Of a DNA stretch of 64,000 bases, positions 53,800 to 62,611 are shown piece by piece (positions within the stretch are counted from its first letter, which is position 1; each line of letters begins with the position of its first letter). The stretch spans positions 186,001 to 250,000 of the forward strand of contig CAVQER010000010.1 in NCBI GenBank assembly GCA_963711595.1, in the 5' to 3' direction. The position numbers and the translations under genes were made by a program. The notes beneath the pieces were generated by a model. The model searched no databases. It was not told the DNA's origin and worked only from the letters and a program-made list of their open reading frames with translations. The DNA is from JAUSIF01 sp963711595 (lineage in GTDB: Bacteria > Pseudomonadota > Alphaproteobacteria > Rhizobiales > Xanthobacteraceae).

Positions 53800-55145
53800 T
53801 TCTTCCGTTCGAGACTGGCGAAATGGCCGCGCGACTGCAGCCATGCGAGCAGGATCAGGCTCGGGATCGCTGCGAGCGCCGTGATCGTGAAGAACACCGC
53901 CCAACCGGCTGCCTCCGCGACGAAGCCGCCGCCGGACGCGAGGGTTGTGCGGCCGACTGCGGCGAGCGCCGTAAGCAGCGCGAACTGCGTTGCCGTGTGC
54001 GCACGGTCGTGACAGAGCGCAGACAGATACGCGACGAAGATCACGGTGCCGATCGCGCCGGTGAAATTTTCCACGATGATCGTCGCCGTCAGCGCGGCGT
54101 GATTCACGCCGACCCACGCCTGCCAGACAAACACGAAGTTGGACGCCATCTGCAGGAATGCGGCAATCCACAGACTCGTCACGAGCGGCAACGCGCGCGC
54201 GACGACGCCACCGGCGATGCCGCCGACGAGCAATGCGGCGAGACCGACGCCCTTGACGATCCCGGCGTACGCCGCCTTGTCGAAGCCGATCGAGATCACG
54301 AACGGGCCCGTGAGCACGCCCGCGAAGGCGTCACAGAACTTGAACAGCACCACGAACAGAAGCACCGCGATCGCTGTATCTCGCGTCAGGAATTCGCGGA
54401 ACGCTTCGAAGGCCGTCGAGAGCACGCGGCTCAGGGCGTCACCGCGCGGCCTGCCGGCCTGCAGGTTCGCGGGTGCGTCGGGCTCGCGCGCCATGAGCGC
54501 GGCAAACAGACCGATCGATACGAACGCGGCTGCTGCGATGTAACCCCACGTCCAAACCTCGTCGCGGGGGACGCCAATCAGCTCGAGCCAGGCCACGAGC
54601 GCGATCACGCCGGCACCGGAAACGAGCATCCCGATGCGGTAGGCGAACACATAGGACGCCATACCGGCGGCCTGTTCGCTCGTATCGAGGCTTTCCACGC
54701 GGAAAGCGTCGATCACGATGTCCTGCGTTGCGGAGGCCGCCGCAACCATGAGGGCCGCGAACGCCAGCGCGAACGGCGCGGCGACCGGATCGAGGAATCC
54801 GAGAAAAATGATCGTCGCCGCGAGCACGAGCTGGCTGAAGACGAGCCATCCGCGGCGCCGTCCAAGCGCGCGTGACAGAAACGGAACATCCAGCGCGTCA
54901 ACGACGGGCGCCCAGATGAACTTGAACGTGTAGGGAAGGCCGACGAGCGAGAACAGCCCGATCGTTCCGAGATCCACCCCGCGGTCCGTCATCCAGATCG
55001 CAAGTGTCGCGCCCGAAAGGGCGAGCGGCAGCCCCGATGAGAATCCCAGCAGCAGCACGATCAGCACGCGCGGCCGCAGATAGACGGCTAACGCGGAGAA
55101 AAAGTTCTCACGGCGGGCGGTGATTGCGCGCGCTGTTTCGGCCAT
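53796..55145 (-). CDS. AmpG-like MFS permease (muropeptide or related transporter)
   Basis: A 449-residue major facilitator with 12 or more helices. N-terminal block PRVLIVLLLGFSSGLPLALS and TLAIWMTDRGVDLGTIGLFS, then LVGLPYTFKFIWAPVVDALD, strongly resemble AmpG, which imports anhydromuropeptides for cell-wall recycling. AATASATQDIVIDAFRVESL-like residues (ASATQDIVIDAFRVESLDTS) are also AmpG-type. ATG 55145 (MAETARAITARR) is preferred over GTG 55160, though neither has a strong ribosome binding site. Role in beta-lactamase induction or recycling is inference from the family. Confidence 0.85.
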   Translation of the reverse strand: MAETARAITARRENFFSALAVYLRPRVLIVLLLGFSSGLPLALSGATLAIWMTDRGVDLGTIGLFSLVGLPYTFKFIWAPVVDALDVPFLSRALGRRRGWLVFSQLVLAATIIFLGFLDPVAAPFALAFAALMVAAASATQDIVIDAFRVESLDTSEQAAGMASYVFAYRIGMLVSGAGVIALVAWLELIGVPRDEVWTWGYIAAAAFVSIGLFAALMAREPDAPANLQAGRPRGDALSRVLSTAFEAFREFLTRDTAIAVLLFVVLFKFCDAFAGVLTGPFVISIGFDKAAYAGIVKGVGLAALLVGGIAGGVVARALPLVTSLWIAAFLQMASNFVFVWQAWVGVNHAALTATIIVENFTGAIGTVIFVAYLSALCHDRAHTATQFALLTALAAVGRTTLASGGGFVAEAAGWAVFFTITALAAIPSLILLAWLQSRGHFASLERKN

Positions 55146-55212
55146 ATCTTGTTGTCTCACGAATCCGTTTGCGCGTCATGCCCGGCAATTCACGCCGGAC
55201 CTGACACAGCGA

Positions 55213-56397
55213 CTACTCCGCCGCGCCAAGCTTGAGATTGAGAGGAACCTGAACGGGGATCCGATCGTCGCGCGCGGTGTCCGCTTCATCGAGTTCCAAT
55301 GCCTCGATCCTGGCGCCGCGCTTCGCCACCTTGTCGGCCGAGATCAGCACCTGGCCGACATCGTCGGATGCCTGCGCAAAATGCTTTTGCAGGTTGAGCG
55401 CGCGATCGCGCAGCCGGCCGACATCATCCATGAGCTTGCCGACTTCCGCGCGGATCAATTCGGTGGCCTCGCGCATGCGCGCGTCCCTCACGATGGCTTG
55501 CATCACCTGAATGGCGAGCATCAGCAACGACGGAGAGACGAGAAGTACCCGGGCACGAAACGCTTTTTGCACGAGGTCGTCGAAGTGTTCGTGCAATTCG
55601 GCGTAGACGGACTCCGACGGGACGAACATCATCGCGACGTCCTGCGTTTCGCCAGGCAGGAAGTACCGGGTTTCAATGTCGGAGACGTGTTTGGAGATGT
55701 CCTGGCGCAGACGTTGTCCCGCGGCGCGACGGGCCTCGTCGGTTTGCGCCTCGCGAAACGCAGTGATCGATTCGAGGGGAAATTTCGCATCCACGAGCAG
55801 CGGACGAACGTCGCCGGGCAGAAAAATAGCGCAGTCCGGCCGCTTCCCGTTCGATAGCGTGTACTGGAAAGCGTACGAATCTTTCGGAAGCCCGTCGGCG
55901 ACGATCGCTTCCATACGTCCTTGGCCGAACGCTCCGCGCGCCTGCTTGTTCGAGAGGACGTCCTTGAGCGTGACCATGTGCGAGGACAGTTCGGCAAGTC
56001 GCGCCTGCGCGGCATCGACGACGGCAAGACGCTCGTTCAACTGCAAGAGACTTTCGTTCGTCACGCGCGCGGTATTCGTCATGCTCTCACCGAGCCGGTG
56101 CGACACGGTATCGAGGCGCTCACTGACCACGCGCGCAAGCTCTGCCTGCCGGCCGCCGAGCATCGTGGCGAACGACTGCAGGCTGCCGGCCGTCTCCGAC
56201 TGCGTGCGGACAAGCTCTCCGATACGTTCCTCTAGGTCGGAGGTGTGTTGGACTTGCTGGGCGGCCTCATTCGCGCGCGAACGCGCGGAGCGCCACAGTG
56301 CGATCGCAAGCACCACGAGTAGAATGATCGCGCCGGCGAGGAGGACTTCCGTCGCACTCACCGGCATTGATCCAATGGAAAACAGAACGCCGCTCAT
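55213..56397 (-). CDS. rmuC: DNA recombination protein RmuC
   Basis: A 394-residue RmuC-family protein. An N-terminal membrane helix (TEVLLAGAIILLVVLAIALW) is followed by a long coiled coil (residues ~45-150, rich in Glu/Gln/Arg) and a restriction-endonuclease-like domain with PDCAIFLPGDVRPLLVDAKF (DxK catalytic core) and FLPGETQDVAMMFVPSESVY. Linked to limiting inversions at short repeats in E. coli; mechanism is unclear. Lies 67 bases upstream of the permease on the same strand and is divergent from def. Confidence 0.92.
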   Translation of the reverse strand: MSGVLFSIGSMPVSATEVLLAGAIILLVVLAIALWRSARSRANEAAQQVQHTSDLEERIGELVRTQSETAGSLQSFATMLGGRQAELARVVSERLDTVSHRLGESMTNTARVTNESLLQLNERLAVVDAAQARLAELSSHMVTLKDVLSNKQARGAFGQGRMEAIVADGLPKDSYAFQYTLSNGKRPDCAIFLPGDVRPLLVDAKFPLESITAFREAQTDEARRAAGQRLRQDISKHVSDIETRYFLPGETQDVAMMFVPSESVYAELHEHFDDLVQKAFRARVLLVSPSLLMLAIQVMQAIVRDARMREATELIRAEVGKLMDDVGRLRDRALNLQKHFAQASDDVGQVLISADKVAKRGARIEALELDEADTARDDRIPVQVPLNLKLGAAE

Positions 56398-56520
56398 GGA
56401 TCCCTTCTAACTCGATTCGGAGGGTAAGAACGAATAGTGAACATCTAATTACGGCCGAATTCAAGATCCCGTGGAATCAGGGGATTTGACCCCCTGCGGC
56501 CGGCATCCTATTTCGCGCTC

Positions 56521-57039
56521 ATGGCCATTCGCCCGATCATCGCGCTCCCCGACAAGCGTCTTCGTCTCGTGTCGGAACCTGTCGCGCGCGTCGACGACGA
56601 CGTGCGCAAGCTCGTAGCCGACATGTTCGAGACCATGTACGAGGCGCCGGGGGTCGGTCTGGCCGCCATCCAGGTTGGCGTGCCGAAACGCGTCGTCACG
56701 ATCGACGCGACCCGGGGCGAGGAAGAAAAGCAGCCGATCGCTTTGATCAACCCCGAGATCGTCTGGTCATCCGAGGAAAAGATCGCGCACGAGGAGGGCT
56801 GCCTTTCGATCCCCGAGTACCTCGACGAAGTGGAGCGCCCGGAGCGCGTGAAGGTGCGCTTTCTCGACCTCGAAGGCCGCGCGCACGAGCTCGAAGCGGA
56901 TGGACTCCTAGCGCGCGTCGTTCAGCATGAGATCGATCACATCAATGGCGTGCTGTTCATTGACCATCTTTCGAAGCTCAAGCGTGACCGCGTGATCAAG
57001 AAATACGCGAAGGCCGCCAAGCGCGAAGCGGCAGAGTAA
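56521..57039 (+). CDS. def: peptide deformylase
   Basis: Removes the formyl group from the N-terminal methionine of new proteins. 172 residues with all three motifs: GVGLAAIQVG (motif 1, residues ~43-52), EEGCLSIPE (motif 2, metal Cys), and QHEIDHINGV (motif 3, two metal His and catalytic Glu). Followed by fmt, the functional partner that adds the formyl group, after a palindromic repeat of about 100 bases. Confidence 0.97.
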   Translation: MAIRPIIALPDKRLRLVSEPVARVDDDVRKLVADMFETMYEAPGVGLAAIQVGVPKRVVTIDATRGEEEKQPIALINPEIVWSSEEKIAHEEGCLSIPEYLDEVERPERVKVRFLDLEGRAHELEADGLLARVVQHEIDHINGVLFIDHLSKLKRDRVIKKYAKAAKREAAE

Positions 57040-57061
57040 TGTATTTTTCAGAATCAGATCC

Positions 57062-57161
57062 GTCATCCTGAGGCGGCCGCGCAGCGGCCCTCGAAGGATG
57101 ACGCCCCGACTTCGCACATCATCCTTTGAGGCTCGCGCTTCGCGCTCGCACCTCAGGATGA
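57062..57161. repeat. pair of REP-like palindromic repeats between def and fmt
   Basis: 57062-57102: GTCATCCT and AGGATGAC enclose an inner stem GGCCGC/GCGGCC. 57119-57161: TCATCCT and AGGATGA enclose GAGG/CCTC and a GC-rich core. The GTCATCCTGAGG theme with a GCGC-rich centre resembles dispersed intergenic repeats I recall from Bradyrhizobium and Rhodopseudomonas. They sit within the def-fmt spacer and may stabilise the upstream transcript end. Confidence 0.65.
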
Positions 57162-57183
57162 CGTGCGCATAGAGGACTGACAA

Positions 57184-58095
57184 TTGCGCATCGTCTTTAT
57201 GGGTACTCCCGAGTTCGCGGTCCCGACGCTCGTCGAGCTCGCGGGCCGAGGACACGAGATCGTTGCCGCGTACACGCGTCCTCCCGCGCGCGCGGGGCGA
57301 GGGATGGAGGAACGCCGCTCCCCGGTGCACGAGACGGCCGCGCGCCTCAAAATTCCTGTTCTGCATCCGCAAAGCCTGAAGGGCGAAGCGGACACGTTTC
57401 GCGCCCATGCAGTGGACGTCGCTGTCGTCGTCGCGTATGGCCTGTTGTTACCAACACCGATCCTCGAGACGCCTCGCTTCGGCTGTCTCAATCTGCATGC
57501 ATCGCTCTTGCCGCGCTGGCGCGGCGCGGCGCCGATCGCTCGCGCGATCATGGCGGGCGATTCTGAAACTGGCGCAATGGTGATGCATATGGAGGAAGGG
57601 CTCGACACGGGTGCAATCGGCCTTGCCGAGCGCATGCCGATTCCACCGGACGCAACGGCGGGTGAAATGCACGACAGGCTTTCCGCCGTCGGCGCGGACC
57701 TCATGGCGCGTGCGCTCGCAGCCCTCGAGCGCGGTACATTGAAGTTCGAGCCGCAGCCTGCGAGCGGCGCCACCTATGCGAAGAAGATCGAGAAATCCGA
57801 GACCCGCATCGATTGGTCGAAGGATTGGAAGTCGGTCCACGACCACATCCGCGGTCTCTCGCCGTTTCCCGGCGCCTGGTTCGAGTTACCAAGCGGCGAC
57901 CGAATTAAGGTGCTGCGGTCCACGCGCGGCGAGGGGGGCGGCCAGGCGGGAACTGTGCTCGACACGGGACTGACGATCGCGTGCGGGAAAGGCGCTGTGC
58001 GCCTTCTCGAGGTGCAGCGTGCCGGCGCCAAGACAATGAGCGCCGAGGAATTCCTGCGCGGCAACATCCTTCCCGCCGCCACCGTGCTGAAATGA
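57184..58095 (+). CDS. fmt: methionyl-tRNA formyltransferase
   Basis: Formylates initiator Met-tRNA using 10-formyltetrahydrofolate. 303 residues: RIVFMGTPEFAVPTLVELAG at the N-terminus, catalytic block NLHASLLPRWRGAAPIARAI with SLLP..RG..PI, then GDSETGAMVMHMEEGLDTGA and a C-terminal OB-like domain from about residue 205. The start is TTG 57184, the only codon that gives the family N-terminus. The stop overlaps the GNAT gene (ATGA). Confidence 0.96.
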   Translation: MRIVFMGTPEFAVPTLVELAGRGHEIVAAYTRPPARAGRGMEERRSPVHETAARLKIPVLHPQSLKGEADTFRAHAVDVAVVVAYGLLLPTPILETPRFGCLNLHASLLPRWRGAAPIARAIMAGDSETGAMVMHMEEGLDTGAIGLAERMPIPPDATAGEMHDRLSAVGADLMARALAALERGTLKFEPQPASGATYAKKIEKSETRIDWSKDWKSVHDHIRGLSPFPGAWFELPSGDRIKVLRSTRGEGGGQAGTVLDTGLTIACGKGAVRLLEVQRAGAKTMSAEEFLRGNILPAATVLK

Positions 58096-58604
58096 CCCCT
58101 GACGTTGTCAATATTCGCGCCGAGCAGGTCACGGACGCGCGTGCGATCCACGCGCTGCATCGCGCAGCGTTCGGCGGGGCGACCGAAGCCGATCTCGTCG
58201 ATGCCCTGCGCAGCGAAGGGTCCATAGTTCTGTCGCTGGTGGCCGAAGACGACGAATGCATCGTTGGCCACGTACTTTACTCCAGAGTCGCGATTGAAGT
58301 GGGTGCCGCGCTGGTGCCGGCTCTCGCTCTTGCGCCGCTTGCAGTGGCGCCGACGCGGCAGCGGAATGACATCGGTACTCGCCTAGTGCAGGAGGCACAC
58401 CGGCGGCTCGCCGCACAGGCCGAGGAAATGGTGTTCGTTGTTGGCGACCCTGGTTACTACGACCGCTTCGGCTTTTCGACTGCGGCGGCCCTTCCATTCG
58501 AGACGCCTTATGACGGAGCGTACGTCATGGCGCTCGCCCTCAATCCGAGTGGCGCGAAAGGCGGGGCCGTGCGCTATCCGACCCCGTTCGCGCACCTTGG
58601 TTGA
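58092..58604 (+). CDS. GNAT-family N-acetyltransferase
   Basis: A 170-residue GNAT protein of the predicted YhbS-like type. N-terminal IRAEQVTDARAIHALHRAAF, then ALALAPLAVAPTRQRNDIGT, the acetyl-CoA-binding motif A region (Q/R-x-x-G-x-G/A, here QRNDIG), and GDPGYYDRFGFSTAAALPFE, typical of YhbS. Substrate unknown. Translationally coupled with fmt and followed closely by truA, so it belongs to the def-fmt-truA unit. Confidence 0.88.
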   Translation: MTPDVVNIRAEQVTDARAIHALHRAAFGGATEADLVDALRSEGSIVLSLVAEDDECIVGHVLYSRVAIEVGAALVPALALAPLAVAPTRQRNDIGTRLVQEAHRRLAAQAEEMVFVVGDPGYYDRFGFSTAAALPFETPYDGAYVMALALNPSGAKGGAVRYPTPFAHLG

Positions 58605-58612
58605 GCGTCGCC

Positions 58613-59350
58613 ATGCCGCGCTACAAGCTCACGATCGAGTACGACGGGACCCCGTTCGTCGGCTGGCAGGTGCAGGACAATGGGCCGTCGATCGCAGGCG
58701 CGATTGCCGAGGCGTTCGGAAAGTTCGCGGGCGAGCAGCCGAAAATTTCCGGGGCGGGCCGTACCGACGCGGGCGTGCATGCCCTCGGCCAGGTCGCGCA
58801 TGTCGATTTAGCGAAGGAGGTCGGCACGGACACGATCCGCAACGCGCTGAACGCGCATCTACGTCCGCATCCGGTGGCAATCCTGAACGTGGAGCGCGTT
58901 GCCGACGATTTCGACGCCCGGTTCTCGGCGCGTGCGCGCCACTACCTGTATCGCGTCACCAATCGCCGCGCTGATCTCGCGCTTGATCGCGACCGCACGT
59001 GGCAAATCGTCAAGGCACTTGACGCGTCCGCCATGCATAATGCCGCGCAACAACTCGTCGGCAATCATGACTTCACGACCTTTCGGTCGGTCGAATGTCA
59101 GGCCAAAACGCCGGTGAAGACGCTCGACCAACTCGATGTAACGCGCGATGGCGATGAGATTGGCATACGCGCAAGCGCGCGCTCGTTCCTGCATCACCAG
59201 GTGCGCTCGATGGTTGGATCGCTTGCGCTCGTAGGAGAGGGCAAGTGGACTGCTGACGGGCTCGCCAACGCGCTTGCAGCGAAAAATCGTGCCGCGTGCG
59301 GTCCCGTAGCTCCCGCATGCGGACTCTACCTCGTCCGCGTCGATTACTGA
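58613..59350 (+). CDS. truA: tRNA pseudouridine(38-40) synthase
   Basis: Forms pseudouridine at positions 38-40 of the tRNA anticodon arm. 245 residues: LTIEYDGTPFVGWQVQDN at the start, catalytic Asp in ISGAGRTDAGVHALGQVAHV (residue ~52), RHYLYRVTNR, and the C-terminal SFLHHQVRSMVGSLALVGEG. ATG 58613 matches the family N-terminus; TTG 58601, which overlaps the GNAT stop, is a possible alternative. Confidence 0.96.
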   Translation: MPRYKLTIEYDGTPFVGWQVQDNGPSIAGAIAEAFGKFAGEQPKISGAGRTDAGVHALGQVAHVDLAKEVGTDTIRNALNAHLRPHPVAILNVERVADDFDARFSARARHYLYRVTNRRADLALDRDRTWQIVKALDASAMHNAAQQLVGNHDFTTFRSVECQAKTPVKTLDQLDVTRDGDEIGIRASARSFLHHQVRSMVGSLALVGEGKWTADGLANALAAKNRAACGPVAPACGLYLVRVDY

Positions 59351-59354
59351 CGGC

Positions 59355-60518
59355 TTAAGCGAAATACTTCTCGAGTACGCGGCGATAGATCGCCGTCAGG
59401 CGCTGCAAGTCGTCGACCGGCACGTTCTCGTCGATCCCGTGCATGGTCTGCCCGACCAGCCCCACGTCGACGACGGGGCAATAGTCCTTGATGAAGCGCG
59501 CGTCGGACGTGCCGCCCGACGTGGAAAGCGCCGGCTTCTTCCCGGTGACCTCCGCAACCGCCGAGGACAGCAGGTCGACGAACGGTCCGGGCTTCGTGAT
59601 GAAGCTGTCGCTTGCTGGCTCCCAGTCGAAGCGGAAACGCCCAGCCGGTGCGGCGTCGCGGCACCGACGCTCGACAAGCGCCTTCAGGCTCTGTGGCGTG
59701 TGTTTGTCGTTGAAGCGGATGTTGAAGCGCGCCTTCGCTTCGGCCGGGATCACATTGAAAGCCTCATTTCCGACATCGACCGAAACCACTTCGAAATGTG
59801 ATTTGTCGAAATGCCAGGAGCCGTCGTCGAGCGGCTCGTGCAGCTTGTTCAGCATGCCGACGAGCGTGCGGATCGGGTTGTCCGCATTCTGCGGATACGC
59901 GGCGTGCCCGGATTTGCCGCTCACGGAGAGCGTGCCGGAAAGGCTGCCGCGCCGGCCGATCTTGATCGTGTCGCCCACGGCAGCGATGCTTGTTGGTTCA
60001 CCGACGACGCAAACGTCGAATTTCTCGCCGCGCTCCGCGGCCCATTTCAACAGCTTCGCGGTGCCGTTGATGGCGACACTCTCTTCGTCGCCGGTGATCA
60101 AGAGTGAAATCGAGCCCTTTGGGTTGCCCTTGGCGGTTGGAAGAAATTCGAGCGACGCGGCGACGAAGGACGCGATCGCTCCCTTCATATCCACGGCGCC
60201 GCGGCCATAGAGAGAGTCGCCCGCGATTTCGCCGGCGAAAGGCTTATGCCGCCAGTGACCCTCGTCGCCGGCGGGGACAACATCGGTATGTCCTGCAAAG
60301 GCGAAGTTCGGTCCTGCGCTGCCAATCCGGGCGAAAAAATTCTCGACCGGCAACGTATTCGGCTCAGCGAAGGTTACCCGATGCACCTCGAAGCCTGCTT
60401 CCTTGAGTAGTTCTTCGAGGACTCCGAGCGCGCCGCCCTCTTCGGGCGTCACAGAGCGACAGCGGATCAGCTTTTGTGCGATCGCGATCGGATCGTGTGT
60501 CGCTCGCGGGGTCGGCAT
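59355..60518 (-). CDS. dapE: succinyl-diaminopimelate desuccinylase
   Basis: Zinc M20 hydrolase of the succinylase lysine/DAP pathway, 387 residues. Metal and catalytic motifs: FAFAGHTDVVPAGDEGHWRH, SLYGRGAVDMKGAIASFVAA, ISLLITGDEESVAINGTAKL, and TSGGTSDARFIKDYCPVVDV near the C-terminus. It is the last gene of a minus-strand run starting at argB. It provides DAP for peptidoglycan and lysine. Converges on truA. Confidence 0.96.
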   Translation of the reverse strand: MPTPRATHDPIAIAQKLIRCRSVTPEEGGALGVLEELLKEAGFEVHRVTFAEPNTLPVENFFARIGSAGPNFAFAGHTDVVPAGDEGHWRHKPFAGEIAGDSLYGRGAVDMKGAIASFVAASLEFLPTAKGNPKGSISLLITGDEESVAINGTAKLLKWAAERGEKFDVCVVGEPTSIAAVGDTIKIGRRGSLSGTLSVSGKSGHAAYPQNADNPIRTLVGMLNKLHEPLDDGSWHFDKSHFEVVSVDVGNEAFNVIPAEAKARFNIRFNDKHTPQSLKALVERRCRDAAPAGRFRFDWEPASDSFITKPGPFVDLLSSAVAEVTGKKPALSTSGGTSDARFIKDYCPVVDVGLVGQTMHGIDENVPVDDLQRLTAIYRRVLEKYFA

Positions 60519-60564
60519 CGCTTCTCCGTCGTCTTCAGCGTCCCGCGAGCGGATCAGGACCGTA

Positions 60565-60999
60565 TCAATTCGTGCCGGGCGTGCCGCGCAGGAAGCCGAG
60601 TTCGATCGTTAGCCAGATCATCACGATGACCAAGATTCCGTTGAGCACGAGAAATAGGGTGCGGGGCTGATCGCCGTCCATGTCCAACCCCATGGCGTTC
60701 ATCACGAAGACTACCGCCGCGGGCACGTAGAAAAGCAAGAGCATCCAAGCCGAACGATTCCGATCGTGTGCACGCTTCGCGCCAATGGCAAAGCCCGGAA
60801 GGAGAAAGATCAGTCCCGCGATAAGTCCTGCGGTCTCGCCTGCCATGGAGGCGACGACAAGTTGGATGAGGGCACCGATCACGAGTACTGCCAGCGTACC
60901 GATCCAGTACGTCTTTCGTCCGATCCGGCCTTCGACGGTCGTCAACAAGTATTTCCAGTCGATCGGGGCTTTCGTGTCGGCGTGGGTGCTGTGAGCCAT
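60565..60999 (-). CDS. DUF805 membrane protein
   Basis: A 144-residue small membrane protein with the DUF805 pattern: TVEGRIGRKTYWIGTLAVLV at the start of helix 1, then IGALIQLVVASMAG, AGLIFLLPGFAIGAKRAHDR (conserved R-x-H-D-R) and two further helices. Function unknown. It lies between dapD and dapE, one base after dapD ends, so it is co-transcribed with them; a direct role in the pathway is not implied. Confidence 0.85.
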   Translation of the reverse strand: MAHSTHADTKAPIDWKYLLTTVEGRIGRKTYWIGTLAVLVIGALIQLVVASMAGETAGLIAGLIFLLPGFAIGAKRAHDRNRSAWMLLLFYVPAAVVFVMNAMGLDMDGDQPRTLFLVLNGILVIVMIWLTIELGFLRGTPGTN

Positions 61000-61000
61000 G

Positions 61001-61846
61001 TCAGTCCCTCAGCAGCTCGTTAATCGACGTCTTCGCACGTGTCTTCTCATCGACGCGCTTCACAATCACGGCGCAATAGAGTGAGGGCGCGGGTTCGTTC
61101 GCAGGTCCGGATCGGCCCGGCAGCGATCCCGGTACGACCACGGAATAGGGTGGCACCTCGCCGGTGAAGATCTTGCCGCTTTCGCGGTCGACGATTTTGG
61201 TCGATGCGCCGAGATAGACGCCCATCGAGAGCACCGAGCCCTTCCGTACGATCACGCCTTCGGCGACTTCAGCCCGCGCGCCGATAAAACAGTCGTCCTC
61301 GATCACGACCGGCCCCGCTTGCACGGGCTCGAGTACCCCGCCGATGCCCGCGCCGCCGGAGATATGACAGTTCTTCCCGATCTGCGCGCACGAGCCCACG
61401 GTCGCCCAGGTGTCCACCATTGTCGCCTCACCTACATAGGCACCTATGTTGACGAAGCTTGGCATGAGCACGACGTTCGGCGCGATGAATGCCCCGCGCC
61501 GTACGACGCACGAAGGGACGGCGCGGAATCCCGCCCTTTTGAACTTGGCAGCGTTCCAGCCGTCGAACTTCGACGGCACCTTGTCCCACCAGGCGGCACG
61601 GCCCGGTCCGCCCTTGATCACCGCCATGTCGTTCAGGCGGAACGAGAGCAGCACCGCCTTCTTCAACCACTGATGAACCTGCCAACGGCCGTCCGGCTGC
61701 CGTTCGGCCACGCGCGCCTTGCCGGCGTCGAGAAGTTCGAGCGCACCTTGTACTGCCTTGCGCACCGGGCCCTTGGTCTTCGGGCTGATATCCGAACGGC
61801 GCTCCCAGGCGTCGTCGACCGTGCGGGCAAGACTATCGGTGGACAT
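61001..61846 (-). CDS. dapD: tetrahydrodipicolinate N-succinyltransferase
   Basis: Transfers succinyl from succinyl-CoA to tetrahydrodipicolinate in DAP/lysine synthesis. 281 residues: a helical N-terminal domain (VDDAWERRSDISPKTKGPVR), then a left-handed beta-helix of hexapeptide repeats (residues ~110-230), with GAFIAPNVVLMPSFVNIGAY and GKNCHISGGAGIGGVLEPVQ, followed by IEDDCFIGARAEVAEGVIVR. Functions as a trimer. Acts two steps before DapE, whose gene lies downstream in the same operon. Confidence 0.97.
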   Translation of the reverse strand: MSTDSLARTVDDAWERRSDISPKTKGPVRKAVQGALELLDAGKARVAERQPDGRWQVHQWLKKAVLLSFRLNDMAVIKGGPGRAAWWDKVPSKFDGWNAAKFKRAGFRAVPSCVVRRGAFIAPNVVLMPSFVNIGAYVGEATMVDTWATVGSCAQIGKNCHISGGAGIGGVLEPVQAGPVVIEDDCFIGARAEVAEGVIVRKGSVLSMGVYLGASTKIVDRESGKIFTGEVPPYSVVVPGSLPGRSGPANEPAPSLYCAVIVKRVDEKTRAKTSINELLRD

Positions 61847-61914
61847 GCGGACTCTCCTTGGCGGCCGGACTTGTCGGGCGAGCGTGCGTTCGTGTCAACG
61901 GGCACGTCATACCT

Positions 61915-62604
61915 TCAGGAAGCGGCCGTAATGTTTTTGAGGAAGCCGACGAGATCATCAGTGACATGATCGACGTGGGGCGCGTCGCGCCCCTGCAATT
62001 CCCAATCCTCGCGAAACACTTCCCTTGTGTGCTCCGGCACGACCAAGACCGTCGTCATGCCAAGGCGATGGGGCACCTCGAGATTGCGGGCAAGATCTTC
62101 GAACATGGCCGCGCGCCCTGGATTGACTCCGTGCTGTGCAAGAAATCGATCGTAAACCTGCGGCAAGGGTTTCGGATCGAGTTCGGCCGCAACGATGTCG
62201 AATACGTCCTCGAAGTGCGTATCGATCGCCAGCCGCCTCATCACGGCGTCAGCGTGCTTTCGCGTGCCGTTGGTGAGTATGAGCTTGCGCCCGGTGAGCT
62301 TTTCCAAGACGTCGCCGAGCGCGACATTGGGTTCGAGCGGGGAATGGTCGATCTCGTGCACGAACTCGAGAAACTCGTCCGGCTTCAAGCCATGCTCGAT
62401 CATCAGCCCGCGCATCGAGGTCCCATAGCGGCGGTAGTAATCCTTCTGAACGCGAAACGCCTCCTCGTGCGCGACCCTGAGAAAATTTGCGATGTAGTCG
62501 CGGATGCGGTCATCTACCTGCTGCCACAGGTTCAGGTGATGCGGGTAGAGCGTGTTGTCGAGATCGAACACCCAGGTATCGATCTCGCGAAAGTCGCGCG
62601 GCAT
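61915..62604 (-). CDS. HAD-family pyrimidine 5'-nucleotidase
   Basis: A 229-residue HAD phosphatase of the SDT1/pyrimidine 5'-nucleotidase group. Motif I DTWVFDLDNTLYPHHLNLW (nucleophile DLD, residues ~14-16), motif II KLILTNGTRKHADAVMRRL, motif III/IV FEDLARNLEVPHRLGMTTVL. It probably dephosphorylates UMP/CMP or damaged nucleotides. ATG 62604 (MPRDFREIDTW) is chosen; upstream codons in frame are shadow of the DUF1036 gene. It sits 7 bases after that gene in the argB-dapE run. Confidence 0.88.
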   Translation of the reverse strand: MPRDFREIDTWVFDLDNTLYPHHLNLWQQVDDRIRDYIANFLRVAHEEAFRVQKDYYRRYGTSMRGLMIEHGLKPDEFLEFVHEIDHSPLEPNVALGDVLEKLTGRKLILTNGTRKHADAVMRRLAIDTHFEDVFDIVAAELDPKPLPQVYDRFLAQHGVNPGRAAMFEDLARNLEVPHRLGMTTVLVVPEHTREVFREDWELQGRDAPHVDHVTDDLVGFLKNITAAS

Positions 62605-62611
62605 GAATCTC

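Noticed and set aside
53823..54875. 350-codon plus-strand frame opposite the MFS permease
   Set aside because: His/Arg/Asp-rich shadow complementary to hydrophobic codons; no start signal.
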